Assembly: GCF_031202265.1 (NCBI RefSeq)
Contig: NZ_CP100604.1
Span: forward strand, 3,082,501-3,146,500
DNA length: 64,000 nt
Direction of reading: 5' to 3'
Origin: Bradyrhizobium sp. Ash2021
GTDB lineage: Bacteria > Pseudomonadota > Alphaproteobacteria > Rhizobiales > Xanthobacteraceae
The notes below the pieces were generated by a model. The model did not search any database. It was not told the origin of the DNA and saw nothing but the letters and a program-made list of their open reading frames with translations. Positions 1 through 9,206 of this stretch are shown here, piece by piece (the first letter of the stretch is position 1; every line of letters starts with the position of its first letter). The translations under genes were made by a program, and so were the position numbers.

Positions 1-1409
1 ACGTCATCCTGCTCAACGATCCCTATCATGGCGGCAGCCATCTGCCGGATCTGACCGTCTTCGTGCCGGTTTTTGCCGGCGACAGGCGTCTGCTCTGGAC
101 CATCGTGCGTGCCCATCAAAGCGATATCGGGGGCGCCACCCATGGCGCCTACAATCCCGGCGCCACCGAGATCTTCCAGGAGGGGCTGCGCATTCCGCCC
201 ATCAAACTCTACGAGGCCGGCCGGCCGCGCGAGGATCTGCTCGATCTGCTGGCGCTGAACGTCCGAAACCCGCGCGAGTTTCGCGGCGACCTCGCCGCGA
301 TGCTGGGGGCGGCGCATCTCGGCGAGCGGCGCGTCTCAAAACTGTTCTCGGAGTTCGGCGCGCCCGTCGTCGAAGCCGCCATTGAAGCGATCCTCGACGC
401 GACCGAGCAGCAGACCCGCGCCGTGGTCTCGACCTGGAAGGACGGCGTGTTTCACGGCGAGGCGTTTCTCGACGATGACGGCCATGGCCGCAGCGACATC
501 CGCATCGCGGCTAAGGTCACCAAGAACGGCAGCGATATCGAGGTCGATCTGTCCGGATCCGATCCGCAATCGACCAGTTTTGTGAATTCCTCGCATGCCA
601 ACATGCAGGCTGCGGTCGCGATGGCCTTTGCCTATCTGATCGACGCCGAAATTCCGAAAAACACCGGCGCGCTGCGGCCGCTGAAGGTGATCGCAAAACA
701 GGGCACGATCGTCTGGGCCGACCCCGGCCGTCCGGTGACGCTGTGCACCAGCCATCCTTCCAATGAAATCGTCGAGGCGATCGTCAAAGCGATGTCGGCG
801 TCGTGCCCCGAACGCGCGATGGCCGGATGGGGCCGCCGGTTCCGGATCGCGATCCAGGGCGAAGACCCGCGCACCGGGCGCGATTTCATCTGGCACATGT
901 TTCACGCCCGCCCCGGCGGCGGCGCCTCGTCCGGTGGCGACGGCTGGTCGTCGATCGGCGAATGGCATTCGGTCGGCGGCCTCAAATTCGGCAGCCTGGA
1001 AGTCGCCGAAGTGCGCTTCCCGCTGCACTTCCGGCAGCATGAATTCCGCGCCGGCTCCGGCGGCGACGGACAGTTTCGCGGCGGGCTCGGCGTCTCCCTC
1101 GATCTGGTGCTGGAGACGGAGAAACCGGCGAAGGGCAATACCGCCGGCGATGGCGTGCGCTATGGGCCCTGCGGCATGCTCGGCGGCGAGGACGGCCAAC
1201 CGCATCGCTATCGTCTGCTGTCGGAAGGCCGCGAGCCGCGCGTGTTGCGCACCAAGGAAGTCGGCATCGAACTCCACCCCGGCGATTGCCTCGAAGTCCG
1301 CTCCTCCGGCGGCGGCGGCTGGGGGCCGCCTTCCCTGAGATCGGCGAACGCGCGCCAGCGCGACGCGGAGCAGGGACTGACCGGCACTCCGGCGGAGCAG
1401 CGTAGCTGA
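1..1409 (+). CDS. hyuB: Hydantoinase B / oxoprolinase family protein, 5'-truncated by the window edge
   Basis: The reading frame is open from base 3, so the true start lies upstream; about 468 C-terminal residues of a family usually near 550-600 aa are visible. The first visible residues read NDPYHGGSHLPD, the hallmark of HyuB/acetophenone carboxylase-type subunits. The C-terminal part has the expected glycine-rich segments (RPGGGASSGGDG and a terminal SSGGGGWGPP). HyuA/HyuB pairs perform ATP-dependent opening of hydantoin- or oxoproline-like rings, or related carboxylations, in the cytoplasm. The stop codon is 2 nt before hyuA, so the two subunits are cotranscribed. The substrate cannot be read from sequence. 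Confidence 0.93.
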   Translation, partial: VILLNDPYHGGSHLPDLTVFVPVFAGDRRLLWTIVRAHQSDIGGATHGAYNPGATEIFQEGLRIPPIKLYEAGRPREDLLDLLALNVRNPREFRGDLAAMLGAAHLGERRVSKLFSEFGAPVVEAAIEAILDATEQQTRAVVSTWKDGVFHGEAFLDDDGHGRSDIRIAAKVTKNGSDIEVDLSGSDPQSTSFVNSSHANMQAAVAMAFAYLIDAEIPKNTGALRPLKVIAKQGTIVWADPGRPVTLCTSHPSNEIVEAIVKAMSASCPERAMAGWGRRFRIAIQGEDPRTGRDFIWHMFHARPGGGASSGGDGWSSIGEWHSVGGLKFGSLEVAEVRFPLHFRQHEFRAGSGGDGQFRGGLGVSLDLVLETEKPAKGNTAGDGVRYGPCGMLGGEDGQPHRYRLLSEGREPRVLRTKEVGIELHPGDCLEVRSSGGGGWGPPSLRSANARQRDAEQGLTGTPAEQRS

Positions 1410-1411
1410 CA

Positions 1412-3454
1412 ATGTTCAGAATAGGAGTTGATGTCGGCGGGACCTACACCGACCTGGTCGCCACGGATGAAACCGGGCGGACGATCTTTGCAAAATCGCC
1501 GTCGACGCCGGCCGACCAGTCGCTCGGCGTCATGGCGGGCCTGGAAGAACTGGCGCGCCGTCTGGGCGTGACGCGTGCGGAGATGCTCGCTACGACCGAG
1601 CGCCTCGTTCATGGCACGACGGTCGCGACCAACGCGCTGCTGGAGCGCAAGGGAGCAAAAGTAGCGCTGCTCACCACCGAGGGCCATCGCGATATCATCG
1701 AAATGCGCGAAGGCCTGAAACCCGACCGTTACGATTTGCGCTCGCCGCCGCCGGAACCGCTGGTGCCGCGCGAGCGCCGCTTTGGCGTGCGCGAACGGCT
1801 CAAGGCCAGTGGTGAAGTTCTCACGCCGCTGGACGTCGGATCGCTCGGCGACGCCATTGCCGCGGTCAGGAAATCCGGCGCGACCTCGGTCGCGGTTTGC
1901 TTTCTGCATTCATACCTCAATCCCGTCCACGAACGCGACGCGGTCGAGCGTCTGACAAAGGAATTGCCCGGCATCAGCGTGTCGCGGTCGAGCGACGTGC
2001 TGCCGCAGATCAAGGAATATGAGCGCGTCTCGACCACGATTGTGAACGCCTATGTCGAACCGGTCGTGCGGCGCTATCTGACCAATCTGGAAGCGCGGCT
2101 GACCGAGGCCGGATTCAAAGGCAGCCTTTTCGTCGTGCTGTCGCATGGCGGCATGGCGCCGGTGGAGGAAGCCTCGCGTCTGGCCGCCGGCACGGTGCTG
2201 TCCGGACCCGCCGGTGGCATTTCGGGCAGCCGGCGCTGCGCCGATCTGCTCAAAATTCCCGATCTGGTGCCGTTCGACATGGGTGGAACCAGCACCGATA
2301 TCTCGCTGATCTCGGACGGGCAGGTGTCGCTGTCCGCCGACGGCATGCTCGCCGGCCAGCGCATCGCGCTCCGCAGCCTCGACATTGCCAGCATCGCGGC
2401 GGGCGGCGGTTCGATCGCCAGCGTCGATAGCAGCGGTACATTGCGGGTCGGGCCGGAGAGCGCCGGCTCGGTGCCGGGGCCGGCTTGTTACGGCAATGGC
2501 GGCACTGCCGCCACCGTTACCGACGCCAACGTCGTGCTCGGCTATCTCGATGCCGCCGCCTTCATGGGCGGCGCGCGGCCGCTCGACCGCGCGGCCGCCG
2601 AGGCCGCGGTCGACCGGATCGCGGCATCGCTGGAACTGTCGCGGCTGGAGGCTGCCGCCGGCATCCACAAAATGATCAACCTGACGATGGCGGATGGCAT
2701 TCGCCTGATGACGTTGCGCCGCGGCGTCGATCCCAGAAAATTGGCGCTGCTGAGCTTTGGCGGCGCAGCGGGGTTGCACGCCGCCGAAGTCGCGCGCGAA
2801 CTGGAAATCAAGCGCATCATCGTGCCGACGGTGGCCTCGGTGCTGTCGGCCTGGGGCATGCTGACCAGCGACCTGCGTTACGAACTGAGCCGGACCCATT
2901 ACGGCGCCGGTCCGCGGATTTCGGCCGGCGAAGTGCGTGAGCTCTTTGCCGAACTGGAACAACTGGCGGCCGGCCGACTGCGCGCCTGGTTCAACGGGCC
3001 GGTTTCGATCGAACGCTCGGCAGAGATGCGCTACGGCGAGCAGGTCTTTGAAATCGACGTATCCCTGACCGATCTTGATCTGGCTGTGCCTGACATCGTC
3101 GAGCAGATCGAGGAGCGCTTTCACCGCCGGCATGAGGAGTTGTACACCTACGCCTCGCGCGGCCAGGAGGTGGTGTTCGTCAACGCGCGGGTCGCGGCGG
3201 TCGGCGCAGTCGCGCCAATCGATCGGGATACGGGATCCGCAATGTCGTCCGGCGCCTGCTCGCCACGCACGACGCGGCAGGCGTTCTTCGGCGCGTGGCG
3301 CGAGGTTCCCGTCTATTCGCTCGACGCACTCCAGCCCGGTCATTCCCTGGCGGGACCTGCGATCATCGAGGCCGAGACCACGACGGTGCTGGTCGATAGC
3401 GGCGACCGGGTAACCGTTAACGCGCTGGGCTGGCTGGATATCAGGCTGCGCTGA
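1412..3454 (+). CDS. hyuA: Hydantoinase A / oxoprolinase family protein (HyuA)
   Basis: This 680-residue protein opens with the actin/HSP70-like phosphate-binding motif DVGGTYTD (residues 7-14). It has a second ATP-fold motif, FDMGGTSTD, near residue 290 and the GGAAGLHA motif near 450. These mark the Hydant_A_N plus Hydantoinase_A arrangement, and the length is normal for HyuA. It provides the ATPase subunit partnering HyuB for hydrolysis (or carboxylation) of a cyclic amide such as a hydantoin or 5-oxoproline. It starts 2 nt after hyuB. A Liv-type binding protein follows about 130 bp later, suggesting uptake of the same substrate class (inference). Confidence 0.93.
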   Translation: MFRIGVDVGGTYTDLVATDETGRTIFAKSPSTPADQSLGVMAGLEELARRLGVTRAEMLATTERLVHGTTVATNALLERKGAKVALLTTEGHRDIIEMREGLKPDRYDLRSPPPEPLVPRERRFGVRERLKASGEVLTPLDVGSLGDAIAAVRKSGATSVAVCFLHSYLNPVHERDAVERLTKELPGISVSRSSDVLPQIKEYERVSTTIVNAYVEPVVRRYLTNLEARLTEAGFKGSLFVVLSHGGMAPVEEASRLAAGTVLSGPAGGISGSRRCADLLKIPDLVPFDMGGTSTDISLISDGQVSLSADGMLAGQRIALRSLDIASIAAGGGSIASVDSSGTLRVGPESAGSVPGPACYGNGGTAATVTDANVVLGYLDAAAFMGGARPLDRAAAEAAVDRIAASLELSRLEAAAGIHKMINLTMADGIRLMTLRRGVDPRKLALLSFGGAAGLHAAEVARELEIKRIIVPTVASVLSAWGMLTSDLRYELSRTHYGAGPRISAGEVRELFAELEQLAAGRLRAWFNGPVSIERSAEMRYGEQVFEIDVSLTDLDLAVPDIVEQIEERFHRRHEELYTYASRGQEVVFVNARVAAVGAVAPIDRDTGSAMSSGACSPRTTRQAFFGAWREVPVYSLDALQPGHSLAGPAIIEAETTTVLVDSGDRVTVNALGWLDIRLR

Positions 3455-3586
3455 CGGATCGTCCGGCCACCGGTCAAGCGCAACAATTGATTTCAACAGT
3501 CACACTTGCGCGGTATTGTTGTGATCGCTGGACGGAACGCAGCGGGCGGCTTCCGGGGGGTGGTCGACGCGTTTGAGGCGATGTTG

Positions 3587-4822
3587 ATGCAAACAATAAA
3601 ACAAACCGGACTTTCGATATCTCTCCTCCTCGCCGCGCTCCTCACGTCTACGCCACCGAGCGCGCAGCAGGCCGCCGACGCCGGCGCGGCCGACAGCGAC
3701 ATCCGCATCGGCAATATCATGCCCTACACCGGACCGCTGGCTGGGTTTGCGACCATCGGCAAGGCGGAGGCTGCCTATTTCAACATGGTCAACGAGCGCG
3801 GCGGCATTAACGGACACAAGATAAGGTTCATCTCCCGCGACGACAGTTCGAATGTGAAGGAAGCAGTCGAGCAGACCAGCGATCTCGTCGAGAAGGAGAA
3901 CGTGCTGCTGATGTTCGGGTCGTTCGGAACGCCGGGCAATCTGGCGACCCGGAAATATCTCAACGACAAGAAGATACCCCAGCTCTTCGTCGCCTCCGCC
4001 GACGAGGAGTGGGCGCACCCCAAAAAATTTCCGTGGACGATGGGCTGGCAGCCGACGTTTCGGGCAGAGGGACGGATTTACGCCAACTACATCCAGGCTT
4101 CCTATTCGGACCGCAAGATCGCCGTGCTCTGGCAGAACGATCAGTTCGGTCGCGATCTCTTCCGCGGATTGCAGGAAGGCTTGGGAGTGACGGCCGACAG
4201 GATTGTGGCGGACATCGCCATTGAAGCGGACATGTCGATCGATGCCCAGGTCGACATCCTCAAGAACTCCGGCGCTGAAGTGCTCGTCCTCAATTGCGCG
4301 CCGCCGATCTCGGCCCGTGCCATCCGTAGAGCGGCCGAATTGGACTGGCATCCGGTGTTGGTGCTGGTCAATGCGGCGGCTTCGATAGCAAACGCGTTGA
4401 GACCGGCGGGGCTTCAGAATGCCGTCGGCGTGATTTCAACCTCGTTCCTCAAGGATGCCGGCGATACAACCTGGAAAGAAGACCCTGCCATCAAGGCGTG
4501 GCTGGCGTTCATGGACAAATATTATCCCGACGGCGACAGGGAGGACGCCTACGCCCTGTTTGGCTACGCGGCAGCCGAAACGCTGTTGCAGGTGTTGACC
4601 CAGTGCGGCAACGACCTGTCGCGCGAGAACATCATGCGGCAGGCGGCGTCCCTGAAAGACTATCAGAACCCCATCGCGCTGCCGGGCATCGCGATCAACA
4701 CCGGGCCGACCGACTTCCGCCCGATCGAGCAGATGCGGCTGGTGCAGTTCGACGGCAACGCCTGGCAGCCGATCGGCGACGTGATCGAGAGCGCGTTTAC
4801 CAGCGTTCCCGGGGATAATTGA
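3587..4822 (+). CDS. ABC transporter substrate-binding protein, branched-chain amino acid type
   Basis: A 411-residue periplasmic binding protein of the Peripla_BP_6/LivK type. I chose the ATG at 3587, with GAGG 8 nt upstream, over an ATG at 3581 because the product then begins with a clean Sec signal peptide: short basic n-region, SLLLAAL hydrophobic core, cleavage near PSAQQ. After it comes IRIGNIMPYTGPLAGF, typical of the amide/amino-acid binding clade. No permease or ATPase genes adjoin it, so it is an orphan receptor, possibly serving one of the other Liv systems or the hyuAB substrate (inference). It converges on the enolase-superfamily gene across a hairpin-rich repeat. Confidence 0.9.
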   Translation: MQTIKQTGLSISLLLAALLTSTPPSAQQAADAGAADSDIRIGNIMPYTGPLAGFATIGKAEAAYFNMVNERGGINGHKIRFISRDDSSNVKEAVEQTSDLVEKENVLLMFGSFGTPGNLATRKYLNDKKIPQLFVASADEEWAHPKKFPWTMGWQPTFRAEGRIYANYIQASYSDRKIAVLWQNDQFGRDLFRGLQEGLGVTADRIVADIAIEADMSIDAQVDILKNSGAEVLVLNCAPPISARAIRRAAELDWHPVLVLVNAAASIANALRPAGLQNAVGVISTSFLKDAGDTTWKEDPAIKAWLAFMDKYYPDGDREDAYALFGYAAAETLLQVLTQCGNDLSRENIMRQAASLKDYQNPIALPGIAINTGPTDFRPIEQMRLVQFDGNAWQPIGDVIESAFTSVPGDN

Positions 4823-4830
4823 TTGAGGCA

Positions 4831-4984
4831 TTTCTCCCTCTCCCCGCTCTTCGCGAGGAGAGGGGCGGGGTGAGGGGCTCTCTCCGCCGATTCGATGCGC
4901 GAAGTGTTCGCGGAGGGTCCCCCTCACCCGAAATTCAAGCTGGGCTTGAATTTCGACCTCTCCCCGCAAGCGGGGCGAAGGTGA
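4831..4984. repeat. Family A intergenic hairpin repeat, copy A1
   Basis: This is a compound inverted repeat. Outer arms are CCCTCTCCCC-like and CGACCTCTCCCCGC-like, with inner GGGTGAGGGG/CCCCTCACCC arms and a small AAATTCAAGC/GCTTGAATTT hairpin. Equivalent copies lie at about 21776, 33084 and 45260. It fills the space between two convergent genes, where the structured RNA could act as a bidirectional terminator. I recognise it as a REP-like family of Bradyrhizobium-type genomes from memory. Confidence 0.8.
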
Positions 4985-4985
4985 C

Positions 4986-6206
4986 CTACCGCTTTCCCGC
5001 CTGCCCGTAATTCAGCAACCCGGCCTTGCTCTTCGCCGGATGCGCGCGCAGGCCTTCCTCGTTCGGCTCGGTACCCCAGCCCGGCCGGTCCGGAATGACG
5101 AGGTGGCCGTCGACATAGTCGGGGACATGCGTGAACAGCTCGTGATCCCACGCGAGGCGATCGATATCGGTTTCCATGATCCGCAAATTCGGCACCGCCG
5201 CGCAGAAATGCGCATTCATCATGGTGCAGAGATGTCCGTAGAAATTATGCGGGGCGACGTTGACCTCGAAATGCTCCGCGGCGGCGGCGATCTTCATCGA
5301 CTGCCACACGCCGTTCCAGGGCGTGTCGATGATCGCGACATCCATCGCCTGTTCGGTGAAATAGGGCAGGAATTCGCGCAAGCCCAGCAGCGTCTCGCAG
5401 GACGAGATTGGGTGCGGGCTCTGGCGGCGGATGTAGCCCAGCGCCTGCGGATTGAAACTGTCGATTTCGACCCAGAACATGTCCATATCCCGGATCGCGC
5501 GCAAGATCTTCAGATAGCCTTCGGTCTTGGCGTTGAAGTTGAGGTCGAGCAGCAGATCGACGTCGGGCCCGGCGCCGTCGCGGATCGCCTCCAGGTGCAT
5601 GCAGAGATTGCGCAGCACCTTGCGGTCGACATTGATCTCGGGCTCGAACGGCGAGCCGAAGCCCGGCCGCCAGCCCTGCGGCTTGCCGTCGGTGTAGACG
5701 AAGATATTGGTCTTCATCGCGGTAAAGCGCTTTTCGCGCACCTCGTAGCCGATCGCCTTGACGCCGTCGAGGTCGGTAATGGCCGGCTTGTACCAGTCGG
5801 GATGATTGATGCGCCAGGTCGCGCAATGCGACCAGTAGACCCGGACGCGATCGCGGATTTTGCCGCCGAGCAGTTCATAGCAGGGCACGCCGAGCGCTTT
5901 TGCCTTGACGTCCAGCAGCGCGTTCTCGATCGCGCCGAGCGCCAGCGCCACCACGCCGCCGGCGGCGGGGCGCGTCGCCGAAAACAGCTCGGCATAGATC
6001 CGTTCATGCTGGAAGGCGTTCTGGCCGATGATCCGCGTCGACAGCCGCTGGATTGCGGTGCCGACGCCGGGCGCGCCGAACCCTTCGTCGAATTCGCTCC
6101 AGCCGACGATGCCGTCTTCGGTCATGACCTTGACGAAGTGGTAGTTGCGCCAGCCGGCGTCGCAGGACAGCGTTTCGACACTTCTGATGCTGGATGCCTT
6201 GGTCAT
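4986..6206 (-). CDS. Mandelate racemase/muconate lactonizing enzyme family protein (enolase superfamily)
   Basis: The ATG at 6206 has AGGA just upstream; the 406-residue product is normal for the superfamily. A residue-164-like lysine occurs in the AMKTN segment. Three metal ligands follow as Asp in LLLDLNFN (about 218), Glu in FWVEID (about 245) and Glu in SCETL (about 269), with a candidate catalytic His in APHNFYGH (about 319). This is the geometry of acid-sugar dehydratases and racemases that abstract a proton alpha to a carboxylate with Mg2+. The usual KxK motif is K-T-N here, so racemase activity is uncertain. Its neighbour on the same strand is an amidohydrolase, separated by a repeat. 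The substrate is unknown. Confidence 0.88.
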   Translation of the reverse strand: MTKASSIRSVETLSCDAGWRNYHFVKVMTEDGIVGWSEFDEGFGAPGVGTAIQRLSTRIIGQNAFQHERIYAELFSATRPAAGGVVALALGAIENALLDVKAKALGVPCYELLGGKIRDRVRVYWSHCATWRINHPDWYKPAITDLDGVKAIGYEVREKRFTAMKTNIFVYTDGKPQGWRPGFGSPFEPEINVDRKVLRNLCMHLEAIRDGAGPDVDLLLDLNFNAKTEGYLKILRAIRDMDMFWVEIDSFNPQALGYIRRQSPHPISSCETLLGLREFLPYFTEQAMDVAIIDTPWNGVWQSMKIAAAAEHFEVNVAPHNFYGHLCTMMNAHFCAAVPNLRIMETDIDRLAWDHELFTHVPDYVDGHLVIPDRPGWGTEPNEEGLRAHPAKSKAGLLNYGQAGKR

Positions 6207-6305
6207 GATTTTCCTGCCCGGTCGTGTTTTTGAGTTGGCCGATAACAACAATGGATTGATCGGCCCGTCAATTGCAGGAGTGGTAGGGCACCAATGCACC
6301 TTGCA

Positions 6306-6430
6306 CGTCATGCCCGGGCTTGTCCGGGGCATCCACGTCTTGCGGTCGCTCCGTCAGGAGGACGTGGATGGCCGGGCATAGACGAGCGGAAGCGACGCCG
6401 TCCTTCGGACGGCTATGCCCGGCCATGACG
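6306..6430. repeat. Family C intergenic inverted repeat, copy C1
   Basis: Arms start with CGTCATGCCCGGGC and end with GCCCGGCCATGACG, with an inner pair GGACGTGGATG/CATCCACGTC. The element lies between the amidohydrolase stop codon and the downstream enolase-superfamily gene. It would therefore be transcribed and could form a long hairpin within the putative operon. The 26.0 kb element (25995-26098) has the same outline but different inner sequence. Confidence 0.75.
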
Positions 6431-6435
6431 GAAAC

Positions 6436-7677
6436 CTAGCCCTGCGGCGGAAACAGCGTCGGCCGGCGCCGCTCGAACACCTGGCGCCCGTGCTTGAACC
6501 CCATCAGCACGTCAGGCAATTCCGCGATCGCGTTGGGGCCGGAGTCGGTATCGAGGATGATCAGATCGGCGGGGTTGCCGACGGCGATGCCGTAATCCCG
6601 CAGGTTCATCAGGCGTGCGGGGAGGTCGGTCACCAGGTCGAGACAGGCGTCGAACTCGCTGACGCCGGCATGGGCAACATTGGCGTAGAAGTTGGCCATC
6701 CGCAGCAGCGACGCGTCGCCGAACGGGGTAAATGGATTGAGCACGTTGTTGGTCGCGACCGAGCACAGCACGCCGCTTTCGACCAGCCTGTGCGCGACGG
6801 TGAGCCCGCGCGGCGAGTTGTGCGTGGCGTCCCGCCCCATCAGATAAAGATCGGTTGCGGGAAGCACGGTGACGGCGACGCCGGCCTTGGCCAGCCGTTC
6901 GGTCGCCGCTTTGAGTTGATCCGGCGGCATCGCCGACAGTTTTGAGGCGTGACCGATGGCGACGCGGCCGTGATAATTGCGCCGGTCGGTCTGCCGGCAG
7001 ACCTCCTCCATATGGCACCAGGATGGATCGAGATCGAAGTCGAGGTGGAGATCGACATCGACGTCGAACTGTTGCGCCAGGTCGAACAGCTTTTCGATAT
7101 GCGCATTCGGGTCGGTGTCCATATAGGGACAGCCGCCGATGGCCTCGCCGCCGTCGTGCAGGGCTTCGACCAGCAGCTCCTCGGTGCCGGGATCGTTGGT
7201 CAGGCCTTCCTGCGGAAACACGCAGATCGACAGGTCGATCGCCCAGCCATAATCGCGTTTCAGCGTCTTGACCGCCTCGAACCCGCGCAAGCCGATGCGC
7301 GGATCGATTTCGACATGGGTACGCATGTGCGTGGTGCCGTGCACGACGGCGCGTTCGATCACGCGGGCGCCGCGCGCATAGATATCGTCGACCGTAAAAT
7401 CGCGCTTCATCGCCGCCACCGCGGCAATGGCCTGGCTGACGGTGCCATGATCGTGCCCGCAGCGGCCGAGCAGGCACGCCTTGTCGAGGTGGATGTGGGT
7501 GTCGACGAAGCCGGGGAGAACCAGTCTGCCGCCGGCGTCGAACTCCATGGCTTCGCAGGCGAGACGTGGTTCGATGGCGGCGATCCGGCCACCGGATACC
7601 CCGATATCGACGGGTGTTGCCGCGGACCGCGTCCTGGCATTGCGGAAGATCAGGTCGAAGGCGGTTCGCGCGTTCAT
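6436..7677 (-). CDS. Cytosine-deaminase/AtzC-like amidohydrolase
   Basis: A 413-residue amidohydrolase with the N-terminal metal motif DTHIHLDK (His61, His63), a second region HLDFDLD, and GHASK near residue 240. This is the order seen in cytosine deaminase and N-isopropylammelide amidohydrolase. At the usual catalytic Asp (GxDNVxDPF in relatives) the sequence reads ATNNVLNPF, so both Asp positions are Asn (near residue 310). It may belong to a divergent subfamily with another mechanism or substrate. The ATG at 7677 was chosen; an in-frame TTG lies 6 nt upstream and no strong ribosome site is visible. It is divergent from the NTF2-like gene, with a TGCATGCA palindrome between them. Confidence 0.88.
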   Translation of the reverse strand: MNARTAFDLIFRNARTRSAATPVDIGVSGGRIAAIEPRLACEAMEFDAGGRLVLPGFVDTHIHLDKACLLGRCGHDHGTVSQAIAAVAAMKRDFTVDDIYARGARVIERAVVHGTTHMRTHVEIDPRIGLRGFEAVKTLKRDYGWAIDLSICVFPQEGLTNDPGTEELLVEALHDGGEAIGGCPYMDTDPNAHIEKLFDLAQQFDVDVDLHLDFDLDPSWCHMEEVCRQTDRRNYHGRVAIGHASKLSAMPPDQLKAATERLAKAGVAVTVLPATDLYLMGRDATHNSPRGLTVAHRLVESGVLCSVATNNVLNPFTPFGDASLLRMANFYANVAHAGVSEFDACLDLVTDLPARLMNLRDYGIAVGNPADLIILDTDSGPNAIAELPDVLMGFKHGRQVFERRRPTLFPPQG

Positions 7678-7786
7678 GGGCAAGGCGGGCTGGAGGAGGC
7701 AGACTGGAAGCGAACCCTAGCGGAAGCGCCATCATCAGGCAGCACTAGATTGTGTGCAGTTTATAGGCCAAAGTGTTCAAAAAATG

Positions 7787-7794
7787 TGCATGCA
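7787..7794. promoter_or_regulatory. Candidate GntR operator TGCATGCA, site 1
   Basis: An 8-bp perfect palindrome lies between the divergent amidohydrolase (start 7677) and NTF2-like gene (start 7842). Its downstream flank AATTTGGTGGCC resembles the flank of the copy at 9207 (GTTTCAGGCCC), so the match extends beyond the core. That it binds the neighbouring GntR protein is inference. Confidence 0.4.
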
Positions 7795-7841
7795 ATTTGG
7801 TGGCCGGATTGTAGTATTTCGACGTCCACGGAGAATTCGTC

Positions 7842-8261
7842 ATGTCCGCTGCCGCGCAAGCCGAAGCCCGATCCTTGTCGGATGCCGAAGTGGTCGAAGC
7901 CTATCTGACCGCATCGATGATCCCCGATCCGGACGCCGCCGCAGCCTATATGAAGCCGGGCACGGTGATCACCTTCACCGGCGGGCGCGAATTCGACCAT
8001 CCGCGCGGGCCGACCGGCTTCAATGCGCGGCGCTATCGCTGGGTAAAAAAGCAGATGGACCGCTTCGATGTCTGCCCCGGCAATGGCGAGACCGTCGTCT
8101 ACAGCGTCGGCACGCTGTACGGCGAATGGATCGACGGCACGCCGTTCGAGGGCAACCGCTATGTCGACCGCTTCGTGGTCAAGGACGGGCAGATCGTGAA
8201 GATGGATGTCTGGAACGACAGCGCGGAGCGGATCTTGGTTCAGCGCGGGATCGAGGCGTAG
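7842..8261 (+). CDS. NTF2-like (SnoaL-type) small protein
   Basis: This 139-residue protein begins with ATG after GGAG (spacing about 8). The N-terminal helix, the FTGGREF strand, and the C-terminal segment RYVDRFVVKDGQIVKMDVW are typical of the NTF2-like cone fold used by SnoaL/ketosteroid-isomerase relatives. Such proteins are often small isomerases, dehydratases or ligand binders in catabolic clusters. Position next to an amidohydrolase and a GntR regulator suggests a role in the same pathway, but catalytic residues cannot be assigned from sequence alone. Confidence 0.85.
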   Translation: MSAAAQAEARSLSDAEVVEAYLTASMIPDPDAAAAYMKPGTVITFTGGREFDHPRGPTGFNARRYRWVKKQMDRFDVCPGNGETVVYSVGTLYGEWIDGTPFEGNRYVDRFVVKDGQIVKMDVWNDSAERILVQRGIEA

Positions 8262-8282
8262 CAGCGTTAGCCTGAGGCCATC

Positions 8283-8367
8283 CGTCATTGCGAGCGAAGC
8301 GAAGCAATCCATAGCGCCGCAAGAAGAAAGAATGGATTGCTTCGTCGCTGCGCTCCTCGCAATGACG
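8283..8367. repeat. Family B intergenic inverted repeat, copy B1
   Basis: The arms are CGTCATTGCGAGCGAAGCG plus AAGCAATCCAT, and ATGGATTGCTTCG plus CTCGCAATGACG, around a short loop. This forms an approximately 85-bp long-stem hairpin between the convergent NTF2-like and GntR genes. Full copies also occur at 12061, 25883 and 29787, with decayed copies at 25313 and 52759. Confidence 0.85.
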
Positions 8368-8374
8368 GTGTTGC

Positions 8375-9133
8375 CTACCTCGCCCTCACCACCTTCGGCA
8401 GTTTCACCACGCGATCGCCGTCGCCTTCCTCGGCGTAGGGCGCCAGAATATCCAGCAAATCGCGGCCGCGTTGCGGGGCGGGTGTCACCAGCGCGCGGTT
8501 GGCGACGGAATCCAGGTGACTGTGCATCAGGCTCATCACCTTGCCTTCGTCACCCTTCACGAGCGCCGCGATGATCGCGCGATGTTCATTGATCGCGCAT
8601 TCCGACGAGTGCGGGCGGCTGTACAGCGATAGCGTCAGGCAGCAGCGATAGGCGACCTCGCTGACATAACGCACCAGAATCGGGCTGTTGGTCATGTGGG
8701 CGAGCAGGATGTGGAATTCGGTCGCGAGGCGGATCGATACCGGGTCGGAACCGTCGCGGGCGCCGTCTTCGGCGTCGACATGCGTGTTGAGCGTGGCGAT
8801 CTGGGCTTTGGTCAGCTTGCCGGCGAGCTGGCGCACCACCAGCCGCTCGAGCTCGATCCGGATGTCGAAGGCATCGCGGGCTTCCTGCCAGCTCGGCGTC
8901 GCCACCACCGCAATCCGGTTGCGGCGAAGTTCGACCAGCCCTTCGGCGGCCAGTTGTCCAAGCGCATGGCGCGCAATGGTGCGGCTGACGCCGAAGCGTT
9001 CGCCGAGCGAATCCTCCGGCAATTTGGCGCCGGGTTCCAAAGCCTGCTCGATGATGGCGCGGCGCAGCGCGCGGCAGATGACGCTGACCTTGTCGGAAGA
9101 TTCGGCAGTTTTGCTGGCAGCGCGAGGCGCCAT
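8375..9133 (-). CDS. GntR family transcriptional regulator, FCD (FadR) subfamily
   Basis: A 252-residue regulator. Residues 15-85 form the winged helix (LPEDSLGERFGVSRTIARHA, then LVELRRNRIAVV), and the rest is an all-helical FCD effector domain with acidic/His metal-site candidates (EFHILLAH, NEHRAII). AAGGA precedes the ATG. FCD regulators usually repress catabolic and transport operons and respond to a carboxylate or similar effector. It is divergent from the SsuABC-type transporter. TGCATGCA palindromes upstream of both genes, and upstream of the NTF2/amidohydrolase pair, outline a plausible local regulon (inference). Confidence 0.9.
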   Translation of the reverse strand: MAPRAASKTAESSDKVSVICRALRRAIIEQALEPGAKLPEDSLGERFGVSRTIARHALGQLAAEGLVELRRNRIAVVATPSWQEARDAFDIRIELERLVVRQLAGKLTKAQIATLNTHVDAEDGARDGSDPVSIRLATEFHILLAHMTNSPILVRYVSEVAYRCCLTLSLYSRPHSSECAINEHRAIIAALVKGDEGKVMSLMHSHLDSVANRALVTPAPQRGRDLLDILAPYAEEGDGDRVVKLPKVVRAR

Positions 9134-9206
9134 CGGCGAATCCTTGATCGAAGGGCTTCGAATAGGACCTCTATATCACAAATGTCCAACAATTGAGCGC
9201 CTCAAT

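Noticed and set aside
3481..3521. CAACAAT/ATTGTTG inverted repeat upstream of the first binding-protein gene
   Set aside because: Only 7-bp arms separated by 27 bp; a -35/-10 pair there would have a 21-bp spacer. Too weak to call a promoter or operator.
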